This document shows, in pieces, positions 8,291-16,968 of a stretch of 64,000 nt of DNA; position 1 is the stretch's first letter; every line of letters begins with the position of its first letter. This DNA is from Clostridia bacterium (GTDB taxonomy: Bacteria; Bacillota; Clostridia; UBA1212). Made by a program: the position numbers and the translations under genes. Location of the stretch: assembly GCA_017444825.1 (NCBI GenBank), contig JAFSVU010000056.1, forward strand, positions 36,849-100,848. Reading direction: 5' to 3'. The notes beneath the pieces are model-generated. The model had not been told where the DNA came from and ran no database searches. It was given only the letters and a program-made list of their open reading frames with translations.

Positions 8291-10819
8291 ATGAATTTTG
8301 ACACTAGCCCGATCGCAAGGACAAAGAGAATTGAGCGACTCCTTGATGCTTTTTACAGTGCCAAGCCCGAAATCGAGGCTGCGAGAGCCGAACTTCTCAC
8401 AGAGTCGTACAAGACCACCGAAAGCATGCCTGAGGTTGAAAGAAAATCCAGGGCTTTCGAACACATACTCGCCGGCATTCCTATTATTATCAGAGATGAC
8501 GAACTCATCGTGGGCTCCACTACGCTCCAGATGAGAGGCTGCCAGACCTATCCCGAGTTTTCATATGAGTGGCTCGAGGCGGAGTTCGATACCGTTGCCA
8601 CAAGGCTTGCGGATCCGTTCAATATCAAAGACGACACAAAAAAGAGGCTGAAGGAAGCCAACAAATACTGGAAGAACAAGACCACCAGCGAGCTTGCCAC
8701 GGCCTACATGGATCCCAGAGCTCTCCGCGCCATCAACCATAATTTATTCACCCCCGGAAACTATTTTTATAACGGCATCGGCCATTTGACCGTAAAGTAT
8801 TGGGAAGTTCTCTGCACCGGCCTTGAAGGGATCATTAAGAGAGCCGAGGACGGAATTGCTTCCCTCTGCGTTGGAAAAGAAGATGCATGCAAGCGGAGGA
8901 TATTCTACGAGGCGGTCATAAGAAGCTGTAAGGCCGTTATTAATTACGCCCACAGGTATGCCGACCTTGCCGAGAAGATGGCGGGAAGCGCATCGGGCGA
9001 GAGACGCTCGGAGCTTCTTAAGATCGCGGAAGTTTGCCGCAACGTTCCGGAGAAACCGGCAAAGTCCTTCTACGAGGCCTGCCAGTCCTTCTGGTTCGTA
9101 CAGCAGCTCCTTCAGATCGAGTCCAGCGGACATTCGATATCTCCCGGAAGATTCGATCAATATATGTATCCTTATTATAAAAAGGATCTCGACGCCGGCA
9201 TCGTCACAAGAGAAAGCGCCCAGGAACTTCTGGACTGCATCTGGATCAAGCTGAACGACCTCAACAAGTGCCGCGACGCCGCTTCGGCAGAGGGTTTTGC
9301 GGGCTACAGCCTTTTCCAGAACCTTATCGTCAGCGGTCAGGATAAGAACGGCAGGGACGTGACAAACGATCTGTCTTCGATGTGCATTGAAGCTTCCATG
9401 CACACAGGTCTTCCCATGCCATCACTCTCCATCAGAGTCTGGAACGGAACTCCCCACGAGATCATGGTCAAGGCCGTCGAACTCACCAGGACAGGTATCG
9501 GACTTCCCGCTTATTATAACGACGAGGTCATCATCCCTGCTCTTATGAACAGAGGCATTCCTCTCGAAGAGGCCCGCGAATATAACATTATCGGCTGCGT
9601 TGAGCCTCAGGTCCCCGGAAAGACCGACGGATGGCACGATGCCGCATTCTTTAACATGCTGAGACCTCTTGAACTCACTTTCACAAACGGCTACGAGGAC
9701 GGTGAACTGGTGACTCTCGAGACAGGTGACGTAACTAAGATGACCTCTTTCGAGGAAGTCTACGAAGCGTATAAGAAACAGATGACCACGTCCATCGCTC
9801 TGATGGTGAATGCGATCAACGCTATCGACTACGCTCACGCTCAAAGAAGCCCGTTGCCTTTCGAATCATGTCTCATTGACGGATGCTTCGAAAAAGGCCT
9901 CTGCGTCGAGGAGGGCGGAGCGATCTACAACTTCTCCGGTCCCCAGGGATTCGGCATTGCGAACGTGGCGGACGCTCTATTCGCGGTGAAGAAGCTGGTC
10001 TTCGAACAGAAAAAGTATACGATGGCCGATTTCAAGCAGGCTATGGCCGATAACTTCGGAAAAGGTCTGACGGCTCTTGATGCGGAGCACATGGTGAAAG
10101 CGGTCTGCGCAAATCTCAAGGTGGACGGAAAGCCCATCACTCCGGAAGTGGTGAGAACGGTCTACGAGAGCGTGGTGGCATCCAAGAAGCTCTCCCCCGA
10201 CAGAATCAAATTCTACGAGCAGATGCTTGAAGACATCGAAGCTCTGCCGAAATACGGAAACGACATCGACGAGGTGGATTATTTCGCAAGAGACGTGGCT
10301 TACACATACACGAAACCTCTCGAAACCTTCAAAAACCCGAGAGGCGGCATATTCCAGGCCGGCCTCTACCCGGTATCTGCGAACGTTCCCCTTGGAAAAC
10401 AGGCAGGAGCTACACCTGACGGAAGACTCTCCGGACAGCCTATCGCAGACGGCATTGGCCCTGCTCAGGGAAGAGACAAGCTCGGACCTACGGCTGCCGC
10501 TAACTCCACAGCTAAGATCGATCACATGATCGCTTCCAACGGAACCCTTTACAACCAGAAATTCCATCCTTCTGCACTTGTCGGCGCGAAGGGAATCGAT
10601 AATTTCATAACGTATTTACGTACGTATTTCTCCCGCAAGGGCATGCACGTCCAGTTCAACGTGGTGAGCCGCGAGACTCTCCTTGACGCCCAGAAGAACC
10701 CGGACAAATACAAAACTCTTGTGGTGAGGGTCGCAGGTTACAGCGCACTTTTCACAACACTTTCAAGATCGCTCCAGGATGACATCATCTCAAGAACGAC
10801 ACAGGCGAACACATTCTGA
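8291..10819 (+). CDS. Glycyl radical enzyme, diol dehydratase type
   Basis: Signature enzyme of the microcompartment. Probably dehydrates 1,2-propanediol to propionaldehyde without B12, by radical chemistry. Seen: thiyl-radical Cys436 and Glu438 in NIIGCVEPQVPG, and the glycyl radical loop RVAGYSA with Gly816 close to the C-terminus of 842 residues. The GCVEP motif is shared by diol dehydratases and choline lyase; the neighbouring deoxysugar-phosphate aldolase favours propanediol. Start: of two in-frame ATGs at 8285 and 8291 the second has proper spacing (7) from GGAGG. No encapsulation-type helix is present at either end, unlike several other enzymes of the locus. It is the first gene of the operon and is followed by its activase after 14 bp. 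Confidence 0.9.
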   Translation: MNFDTSPIARTKRIERLLDAFYSAKPEIEAARAELLTESYKTTESMPEVERKSRAFEHILAGIPIIIRDDELIVGSTTLQMRGCQTYPEFSYEWLEAEFDTVATRLADPFNIKDDTKKRLKEANKYWKNKTTSELATAYMDPRALRAINHNLFTPGNYFYNGIGHLTVKYWEVLCTGLEGIIKRAEDGIASLCVGKEDACKRRIFYEAVIRSCKAVINYAHRYADLAEKMAGSASGERRSELLKIAEVCRNVPEKPAKSFYEACQSFWFVQQLLQIESSGHSISPGRFDQYMYPYYKKDLDAGIVTRESAQELLDCIWIKLNDLNKCRDAASAEGFAGYSLFQNLIVSGQDKNGRDVTNDLSSMCIEASMHTGLPMPSLSIRVWNGTPHEIMVKAVELTRTGIGLPAYYNDEVIIPALMNRGIPLEEAREYNIIGCVEPQVPGKTDGWHDAAFFNMLRPLELTFTNGYEDGELVTLETGDVTKMTSFEEVYEAYKKQMTTSIALMVNAINAIDYAHAQRSPLPFESCLIDGCFEKGLCVEEGGAIYNFSGPQGFGIANVADALFAVKKLVFEQKKYTMADFKQAMADNFGKGLTALDAEHMVKAVCANLKVDGKPITPEVVRTVYESVVASKKLSPDRIKFYEQMLEDIEALPKYGNDIDEVDYFARDVAYTYTKPLETFKNPRGGIFQAGLYPVSANVPLGKQAGATPDGRLSGQPIADGIGPAQGRDKLGPTAAANSTAKIDHMIASNGTLYNQKFHPSALVGAKGIDNFITYLRTYFSRKGMHVQFNVVSRETLLDAQKNPDKYKTLVVRVAGYSALFTTLSRSLQDDIISRTTQANTF

Positions 10820-10833
10820 TTTAAGTATTGACT

Positions 10834-11625
10834 ATGGAAAAAGATTACATGCGACAGACCGGAAGGATATTCGATATCCAGAGGTACTCGATACATGACG
10901 GCCCCGGAATAAGAACGATAGTTTTTCTGAAGGGATGCGTCTTAAGGTGCAGATGGTGCTGCAACCCCGAGTCCCAGGAGTACGATATCCAGGAGATGGT
11001 GGTCGCGGGCAAGAAAAAAATAATCGGCAGGGATGTGACCGTCGCTGAAGTCATGGAAGAAGTCATGAAGGACGGTGATTACTACCGGAATTCAGGAGGA
11101 GGTCTGACTCTCTCGGGAGGTGAATGCCTCTGCCAGCCGGATTTCGCTGCGGCACTACTAAGAGCCGCCAAGGAAAACGGGATCTCAACGGCCATAGAAT
11201 CGGCTGCCACTCTTCCTTACGAGAACATTGAAAAACTGCTCCCTTACCTTGATACCTACCTGATGGATATCAAGCACATGGACCCGGTAAAACACGAGCA
11301 GTTCACCGGAAAGAGAAACGACAGGATACTCGAGAACGCGATGAAGGTCGCAAAGAGCGGCACGCATCTCATCATCAGAGTTCCGGTGATACCAACCTTC
11401 AACAACACTCCGGAGGACATCGATAAGATCGCAAGGTTTGCGGCTTCGCTTCCGGGAGTCGAGGAGATTCATCTTCTCCCTTACCACAGACTCGGCCAGG
11501 ACAAATACACCGGGCTGGGCAGGGACTACGCTCTGGACGGGATAGAGCCGATGTCCCGGGAATACATGTTATCGCTCCTTGAGGTCGCAAAGAGAAGCGG
11601 GCTCAGGTGCCAGATCGGAGGCTGA
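10834..11625 (+). CDS. Glycyl radical enzyme activating enzyme (radical SAM)
   Basis: Installs the glycyl radical on the preceding enzyme using S-adenosylmethionine and a [4Fe-4S] cluster. The cluster cysteines are C35, C39 and C42 (KGCVLRCRWCCNPE, CxxxCxxC), and a GGE motif follows in TLSGGECLCQPDF. It has 263 residues and lacks the extra cysteine-rich ferredoxin-like insertion that many diol-dehydratase and choline-lyase activases carry after the first motif; in this it resembles the pyruvate formate-lyase activase. The ATG at 10834 is used; a TTG two codons earlier is also possible and neither has a good SD, so translation may be coupled to the upstream gene. Confidence 0.9.
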   Translation: MEKDYMRQTGRIFDIQRYSIHDGPGIRTIVFLKGCVLRCRWCCNPESQEYDIQEMVVAGKKKIIGRDVTVAEVMEEVMKDGDYYRNSGGGLTLSGGECLCQPDFAAALLRAAKENGISTAIESAATLPYENIEKLLPYLDTYLMDIKHMDPVKHEQFTGKRNDRILENAMKVAKSGTHLIIRVPVIPTFNNTPEDIDKIARFAASLPGVEEIHLLPYHRLGQDKYTGLGRDYALDGIEPMSREYMLSLLEVAKRSGLRCQIGG

Positions 11626-11626
11626 T

Positions 11627-12010
11627 ATGGATCTGCAGGGACTGATTCAGCAGGAAGACGATAAAAAGATGCGCATTGTCCAGGAACTTGTTCCCGGAAA
11701 ACAGGTGACACTGGCACACATCATAGCAAATCCCGAACCTGTGCTCTACAGGAAGATGGGACTTAACCCTGCGATAGATTATTCAAAATCGTCCATCGGA
11801 ATAATGACGATGACGCCGGCGGAGACTTCAATCATAGCCGGGGACATCGCGATGAAGGCTTCAGGGGCCGAGATCGGTTTCGTGGACAGGTTCAGCGGAA
11901 CACTGATACTCACAGGCACCGTTTCGGAGGTGGAAGCCTCGGTCCATGCGGTGGTGGATTACCTCAGGGATACGCTGAAATTTACAATAGTACCTATCAC
12001 CAAAACTTAA
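11627..12010 (+). CDS. Circularly permuted BMC-H shell protein (PduU/EutS type)
   Basis: Hexameric shell protein of 127 residues. The conserved block RIVQELVPGKQVTLAHIIANP near the N-terminus is typical of the permuted BMC fold of PduU and EutS, in which an N-terminal strand forms a barrel capping the pore. GGAGG is placed inside the end of the activase gene, five bases before the ATG, and the two genes are separated by one base, so they are co-translated. Longer in-frame starts upstream would overlap the activase and lack support. Confidence 0.88.
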   Translation: MDLQGLIQQEDDKKMRIVQELVPGKQVTLAHIIANPEPVLYRKMGLNPAIDYSKSSIGIMTMTPAETSIIAGDIAMKASGAEIGFVDRFSGTLILTGTVSEVEASVHAVVDYLRDTLKFTIVPITKT

Positions 12011-12051
12011 GAGAGCGGTGAGCCGGAAGGCCCCGGAGGAGCTTAAAGAGG

Positions 12052-12486
12052 ATGAAAAAGATCATTCTGATAGGCCGCAGCGAGGCCGGAAAAACAACTC
12101 TCACACAGGCTCTCAGGGGAGAGGCGATCAGGTACCACAAGACCCAGTACGTGAACTACGATGACGACGTTATCGACACTCCGGGTGAATACATCCAGAG
12201 CAGGGAGTTCGCAAGGGCGATAGGACTTTACACATATGAGGCAGACGTCGTTGGCTTTCTCATTGCCGCCAATGAAACCTACTGCCTCTTCGATCCGGGA
12301 AGCACCGCTTTCTGCAACAGGGACGTCATAGGGATAATAACAAAGATCAACGATCCCGACGCGAACCTGCCCATGGTGATGAACTGGATGGACATAATGG
12401 GCGTCGAGCCCGGGAAGATCTTCCTCGTGGATTCCGTTGCGGGCGAGGGAGTCGAGAAAATAAGAGAATATCTTGAGCGGGCTTGA
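12052..12486 (+). CDS. EutP/PduV-like small GTPase
   Basis: A 144-residue P-loop GTPase: GRSEAGKTTL at residues 8-17 (Walker A/G1), DTPGE (G3, about 43-47) and TKIND (G4-like). This family is found in ethanolamine and propanediol microcompartment operons; proposed roles are acetate-kinase-like activity (EutP) or positioning of compartments (PduV), and neither can be decided here. It lies between a shell gene and the aldolase in the same operon. Confidence 0.85.
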   Translation: MKKIILIGRSEAGKTTLTQALRGEAIRYHKTQYVNYDDDVIDTPGEYIQSREFARAIGLYTYEADVVGFLIAANETYCLFDPGSTAFCNRDVIGIITKINDPDANLPMVMNWMDIMGVEPGKIFLVDSVAGEGVEKIREYLERA

Positions 12487-12541
12487 CCCGAGCAGGTATC
12501 GGATAAATAACAATTACAGTTTATACAGGGAGGCAACGTTA

Positions 12542-13351
12542 ATGAAATCTGAGTATGAGATTAAAAAAGAGATATGCGACATCGGCCGCAGGATCTACGA
12601 CAGAGGCATGGTTGCGGCAAACGACGGAAACATCTCCGTTAAGCTTAACGACAATGAATTCCTTTGCACACCTACAGGCGTAAGCAAAGGCTTCATGACC
12701 CCCGACTTCATCTGCAAAGTTGACGCCACGGGAAAAGTCATTCAGGCTAATCCGGGATTCAAACCCTCGTCCGAGATCAAGATGCACATGAGAGTTTACA
12801 AGGAGAGACCCGACGTAAACGCAGTGGTACACGCTCATCCTTTGTACGCTACATCATTTGCAATTGCCGGCATTCCGCTGACCCAGCCCATCATGCCCGA
12901 GGCTGTTATCGCTCTCGGCTGCGTTCCGATCGCAAAGTACGGCAGACCTTCGACCGAAGAGATCCCGGATGCGGTTTCCGAGCACGTTCAGTATTTTGAC
13001 GCAGTTCTCCTTGAGAACCACGGCGCTCTCACATATTCGAACACACTTCTCAACGCTTACTACAAGATGGAATCCACAGAGTTCTACGCTCAGCTCCTAT
13101 ACCAGAGCAAGATGCTCGGCGGACCGAAGGAGTTCACACCCCAGCAGGTCGAGGATCTTTACGAGATCAGAAGAAAGTTCGGTATGCCCGGACGCCATCC
13201 CGCAAACCTCTGCCCCAACACTCTCGCAGGCAAACCCAGCTGCCACAACTGCGGCGGACACTGCGGCGGACACAAGGGCGAAGCTTCCGGTTCGGACGAT
13301 GCTCTCATAGCTGAGATCACAAAGAAGGTTATGGAGCAGCTGAACAAGTAA
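12542..13351 (+). CDS. Class II aldolase, L-fuculose-1-phosphate type, with C-terminal encapsulation tail
   Basis: Cleaves a deoxyketose 1-phosphate (fuculose- or rhamnulose-type) to dihydroxyacetone phosphate and lactaldehyde. Zinc ligands are seen in HAHPLYATSF (about residues 97-106) and in ENHGALTYS (about 158). The catalytic domain ends near residue 220; a linker rich in Gly, His and Cys (NCGGHCGGH) then leads to an amphipathic C-terminal helix (ALIAEITKKVMEQLNK) of the encapsulation-peptide type. The total is 269 residues against about 215 for plain FucA. Start ATG 12542 has GGGAGG nine bases upstream; earlier in-frame starts overlap the GTPase gene. The tail implies the aldolase acts inside the compartment, so lactaldehyde would be generated in the lumen. 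Confidence 0.88.
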   Translation: MKSEYEIKKEICDIGRRIYDRGMVAANDGNISVKLNDNEFLCTPTGVSKGFMTPDFICKVDATGKVIQANPGFKPSSEIKMHMRVYKERPDVNAVVHAHPLYATSFAIAGIPLTQPIMPEAVIALGCVPIAKYGRPSTEEIPDAVSEHVQYFDAVLLENHGALTYSNTLLNAYYKMESTEFYAQLLYQSKMLGGPKEFTPQQVEDLYEIRRKFGMPGRHPANLCPNTLAGKPSCHNCGGHCGGHKGEASGSDDALIAEITKKVMEQLNK

Positions 13352-13442
13352 TTAGTTCAGCGTAGAACGCATAAAAAGTTCAAAAGATAAGTATTTAGGT
13401 AATTGCGGACAATATCCGCGGCAGAGGAAAGGTACACTGAGA

Positions 13443-13988
13443 ATGCAGTACACAGCCGATCAAATCGAAAAGGTCGTCGCAGAAGTGGTGGCGTCCCTCT
13501 CCCAAAACGGCGCGTCCTCCGGTGATCCCGGAAGGGTAAGGAAGGGCGGAAAGCCGTACTCGGAGCTTAAGAACATGAACCTGGCACTTGCCAAGGAACT
13601 GATCGCCGGCGTCGAGAAGAAAGCAGGGGAGATCGGTGTGAACGCGGTCATCGCGGTATCAGACAGAGGTGCAAACCCTGTTGCGGTACACTGCATGGAC
13701 AACTCCTACATAGCCAGCTACGACATAGCTTTCCAGAAGGCGTTCACGGTGGCGGCACTTAAAATGTCGACGTCGGAACTGAAAAAACTGGCCCAGCCGG
13801 GACAGCCCCTTTACGGGATACAGTTCACCAACAACAGCCGGATAGTGATATTCGGCGGAGGAGAACCCTTAAGCATTGACGGAACGGTGATCGGCGGCAT
13901 TGGCGTCAGCGGAGGCAGTGAAGAACAGGATACGTTCCTCGCAGAATACGGATTAAAACTTTTTAAGGAGGCAATCGCTAAAAAATGA
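13443..13988 (+). CDS. GlcG/HbpS (PduO C-terminal domain) family protein with N-terminal encapsulation helix
   Basis: A 181-residue protein: residues 4-20 (ADQIEKVVAEVVASLSQ) form an amphipathic helix like other encapsulation peptides, followed by a Gly/Ser/Pro linker and the GlcG-like fold (AVSDRGANPVAVHCMDNS, then GEPLSIDGTVIGGIGVSGG). Domains of this kind bind haem or cobalamin-like ligands or modify radicals in known cases, but its function in GRE compartments is not established. It overlaps the aldehyde dehydrogenase gene by 4 bp, so the two are translationally coupled. Confidence 0.8.
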   Translation: MQYTADQIEKVVAEVVASLSQNGASSGDPGRVRKGGKPYSELKNMNLALAKELIAGVEKKAGEIGVNAVIAVSDRGANPVAVHCMDNSYIASYDIAFQKAFTVAALKMSTSELKKLAQPGQPLYGIQFTNNSRIVIFGGGEPLSIDGTVIGGIGVSGGSEEQDTFLAEYGLKLFKEAIAKK

Positions 13989-15370
13989 ACGAAAATGAGA
14001 TTCAGGCCATAGTCGCTCAAGTGATCGCAAATATGGAGCTTCAGGACAAGCCGTCGGAGAAGAGAATCGGCATATTCGAAGATATGAACGATGCCATCGC
14101 GGCTGCCATTGAGGCCCAGAAGGTCATGCAGAAAATGCCTATGGACTTCAGAGAGAGGATCATCTCGAACATCAGAAGACTCACCATCGAGAACGCTGAG
14201 CTTCTGGCGAGAATGGGTGTCGAAGAGACGGGCATGGGCAATGTCGGCGATAAGATACTCAAGCACAAGCTACTCGCAGAGAAGACCCCCGGCACGGAAG
14301 ACATCACAACGAGAGTCTGGTCCGGCGACAGAGGACTCACCCTGATTGAAATGGGACCCTTTGGCGTCATCGGAGCAATCACTCCCACCACAAACCCCAG
14401 CGAGACCATCCTTTGCAACAGCATCGGCATGATCGCAGGCGGAAACACGGTCGTATTCAACCCCCACCCGGCGGCTATAAAGACCTCCCAATTCGCCATT
14501 GAGCTCGTTAACAGAGCATCGATGGAAGCCGGCGGACCCTGCAATGTGGCTACATCGGTCGTGAAACCCACCATGGAGACTTCCAAGATAATGATGTCGC
14601 ACAAAGCGATCCAGCTCATCGCCGCAACAGGCGGCCCCGGAGTCGTTACGACTGTTCTTTCTTCCGGAAGAAGAGGAATCGGAGCCGGCGCAGGCAACCC
14701 GCCCGCACTTGTTGACGACACTGCCGATATCGAGAAAGCCGCAAGGGACATCGTAAACGGCTGCACATTCGATAACAACCTGCCCTGCATCGCGGAGAAG
14801 GAAATCGTTGCCGTGGAGAGCATTGCGGACGAGCTCAAGTATCATCTGCTGGAAAACGGATGCTACGAGGCTACTCCCGACCAGATCGCAAAGCTGGCTG
14901 AGACAGTCATCACACCGAAGGGCGCTCTCAACCGCAAGTGCGTGGGAAGAGATGCGAAGACCCTTATGAAGATGATCGGCGTGGATGTTCCCTCGAACGT
15001 TCGCTGCATTATCTTTGAAGGCGAGAAGGAGCACCCGCTCATCGCTACAGAGCTCATGATGCCGATCCTCGGTATCGTAAGAGCTAAAGATATTGACGAC
15101 GCCATCGAGAAAGCTGTATGGCTCGAGCACGGCAACCGCCACTCCGCCCACATCCACTCGAAGAACATTGACAATATAACCAAGTACGGAAAGGCGATCG
15201 ACACCGCTATCCTGGTCAAGAATGCACCGTCATATGCGGCTCTTGGCTTCGGCGGCGAAGGCTACTGCACGTTCACGATCGCAAGCAGAACCGGTGAGGG
15301 ACTGACTTCCGCTCAGACGTTTACAAAGCGCAGACACTGCATCATGTCAGACAGCCTGTGCATCAGATAA
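13985..15370 (+). CDS. CoA-acylating aldehyde dehydrogenase (PduP/EutE type)
   Basis: Oxidises propionaldehyde to propionyl-CoA with NAD inside the compartment. The catalytic Cys268 lies in NNLPCIAEKE, and the NAD-binding region PTTNPSE is seen near residue 135. The first 18 residues (ENEIQAIVAQVIANMEL) are an encapsulation helix, followed by a short linker, as in PduP. Length 461 aa is normal. The start overlaps the stop of the upstream gene (ATGA), with AAGGAGG just upstream of it. It feeds PduL encoded downstream. Confidence 0.92.
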   Translation: MNENEIQAIVAQVIANMELQDKPSEKRIGIFEDMNDAIAAAIEAQKVMQKMPMDFRERIISNIRRLTIENAELLARMGVEETGMGNVGDKILKHKLLAEKTPGTEDITTRVWSGDRGLTLIEMGPFGVIGAITPTTNPSETILCNSIGMIAGGNTVVFNPHPAAIKTSQFAIELVNRASMEAGGPCNVATSVVKPTMETSKIMMSHKAIQLIAATGGPGVVTTVLSSGRRGIGAGAGNPPALVDDTADIEKAARDIVNGCTFDNNLPCIAEKEIVAVESIADELKYHLLENGCYEATPDQIAKLAETVITPKGALNRKCVGRDAKTLMKMIGVDVPSNVRCIIFEGEKEHPLIATELMMPILGIVRAKDIDDAIEKAVWLEHGNRHSAHIHSKNIDNITKYGKAIDTAILVKNAPSYAALGFGGEGYCTFTIASRTGEGLTSAQTFTKRRHCIMSDSLCIR

Positions 15371-15387
15371 TAGACGGAGGAAGCATT

Positions 15388-16611
15388 ATGGACAACCAAC
15401 GCGACATTCAGGAAATTGTCAGAAAAGTGCTTGAGGCCATGAACGGCGCTCCGGTCCCCGCTTCGGGCAGTTCGTATTCTGTTCCCGCAGCGTCAGGATC
15501 GATCCCGAAGGTGGCTCACGTAGCATTCCTGACAGCTCTTGAAAAATTTGAGATCAGAGAATACCCCATTCCGGAAGTTGGGGATGACGATATTCTCGTA
15601 AAAGTCGAAGGCTGCGGTATATGCGGCACCGACGCACACGAATTCCGCAAGGATCCCTTCAGCCTCATCCCGGTAGCTCTGGGACATGAAGGAACAGGCG
15701 AAATCGTAAAAATAGGTAAAAATGTAAAGGTTGACAGCGCGGGTAAGCCCGTTGGCGTCGGCGACAAGATCGTCACCTGCATGATCTTCAAAGACAACCC
15801 GGCCATCACCATGTTCGACCTTAACAAGCAGAACGTGGGCGACGCTGACGTTTACGGACTTCTCCCGGACGACGACGTTCACCTCAACGGCTGGTTCTCG
15901 GATTACATCCTCATCCGCGGAAAGCTCGGCTCGACTTTCTTCAACGTAAGCGACCTTGACCTCGACTCAAGGATCCTCATCGAACCCTGCGCAGTTCTGG
16001 TTCACGCAGTTGAAAGAGCCAAGAGCACAAACATTCTGAGATTCAACTCCAAGGTTGTTGTGCAGGGCTGCGGTCCTATCGGACTCATCTGCATTGCCGT
16101 CCTGAGAACACTGGGAATCGAGAACATCGTAGCCGTGGACGGAAACCCGAAGAGACTTGAATTCGCAAAGCGCATGGGCGCCTGCGGAACCGCCAATTAC
16201 AGAGAGATCAAAGGACTTGACAATCTCGTTGAGGCTGTTAAGGACGCTTTCGGCGGACAGCTTGCCGACTTCGGATTCCAGTGCACCGGCGCTCCCGGAG
16301 GACACTCGAACATCTACAAGTTCATCCGCAACGGCGGCGGACTTTGCGAGCTCGGATTCTTCATCAACGGCGGCGACGCTACGATCAACCCCCACTTCGA
16401 CATCTGCTCGAAGGAGATCACCATCGTGGGTTCCTGGGTATACACACTCAGAGATTACGCCACCACATTCGATTTCCTCAAGAGGGCGCAGGGCATCGGT
16501 CTCCCGATCAAGGAGCTCATCACCCACAAGTTCCCGCTTGACCAGATCAACGAGGCAATGGGCGTCAACCTGAGACAGGAAGGCCTTAAGATAGCGATCG
16601 TTAACAAGTAA
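15388..16611 (+). CDS. Zinc-dependent (MDR) alcohol dehydrogenase with N-terminal encapsulation helix
   Basis: Medium-chain dehydrogenase of 407 residues. Structural elements seen: KVEGCGICGTDAHEF (catalytic zinc Cys), GHEGTGEIVKIG, and a Rossmann motif VVQGCGPIGLICIAV. Residues 5-19 (RDIQEIVRKVLEAMNG) with a Ser/Pro-rich linker form an encapsulation tag. Likely recycles NADH in the lumen by reducing an aldehyde, either lactaldehyde to 1,2-propanediol or propionaldehyde to propanol; which one is not decidable. Start ATG 15388 has GGAGG eight bases upstream. Most propanediol compartments use the iron-type enzyme PduQ for this; this locus has both kinds. A large repeat block starts right after its stop codon. 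Confidence 0.85.
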   Translation: MDNQRDIQEIVRKVLEAMNGAPVPASGSSYSVPAASGSIPKVAHVAFLTALEKFEIREYPIPEVGDDDILVKVEGCGICGTDAHEFRKDPFSLIPVALGHEGTGEIVKIGKNVKVDSAGKPVGVGDKIVTCMIFKDNPAITMFDLNKQNVGDADVYGLLPDDDVHLNGWFSDYILIRGKLGSTFFNVSDLDLDSRILIEPCAVLVHAVERAKSTNILRFNSKVVVQGCGPIGLICIAVLRTLGIENIVAVDGNPKRLEFAKRMGACGTANYREIKGLDNLVEAVKDAFGGQLADFGFQCTGAPGGHSNIYKFIRNGGGLCELGFFINGGDATINPHFDICSKEITIVGSWVYTLRDYATTFDFLKRAQGIGLPIKELITHKFPLDQINEAMGVNLRQEGLKIAIVNK

Positions 16612-16925
16612 CTTCGAGGGGTGCCACTCCAGGTAATAAGTAATAGTTTGAGGGGTGCCGCTTTAGGTAATAAGTAAGAAGTAACAGGTAAAAGGTGCTC
16701 TGCAGGCCCACGTCGACCACGTTTCATCGAGGAGCGATTCTGCACGAAGTGCAGCCAAGTGACGAGATGCAAGGTGCGAGACGCGAGTGGTGCCGGACAA
16801 AGTAATAAGTAACAGGTAAGAAGTAAGAGGTGGCTGGCGCAAGCGAGTGCCGGACAAAGTAATAAGTAAAAGGTAACAGGTAATAAGTAACAGGTAAAAA
16901 GTTACAGATTACAGGTTACGGGCCC
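16612..16925 (+). repeat. Mosaic heptamer/GTGCCG repeat block (copy 2) inside the BMC operon
   Basis: Fills most of the 357-bp gap between the alcohol dehydrogenase and the first gene of the shell cluster. It starts four bases after the stop codon with GGGGTGCC, has four GTGCC cores and long runs of GTAANAR heptamers (for example 16633-16647, 16666-16696, 16801-16830 and 16856-16920). Positions 16633-16805 are the reverse complement of 5261-5435 with about 95% agreement by eye. The hairpin here reads CTGCAC-GAA-GTGCAG (16740-16754), a compensated variant of the one in copy 1. No gene or clear promoter is seen in it. Confidence 0.85.
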
Positions 16926-16968
16926 GAAACGGCAGACAGCATTAATTTTGCAGGAGAGTTTCACGAAA

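Noticed and set aside
14270..15157. 295-codon minus-strand frame over the aldehyde dehydrogenase
   Set aside because: Shadow of a strongly conserved gene; no start signal and no recognisable motif.
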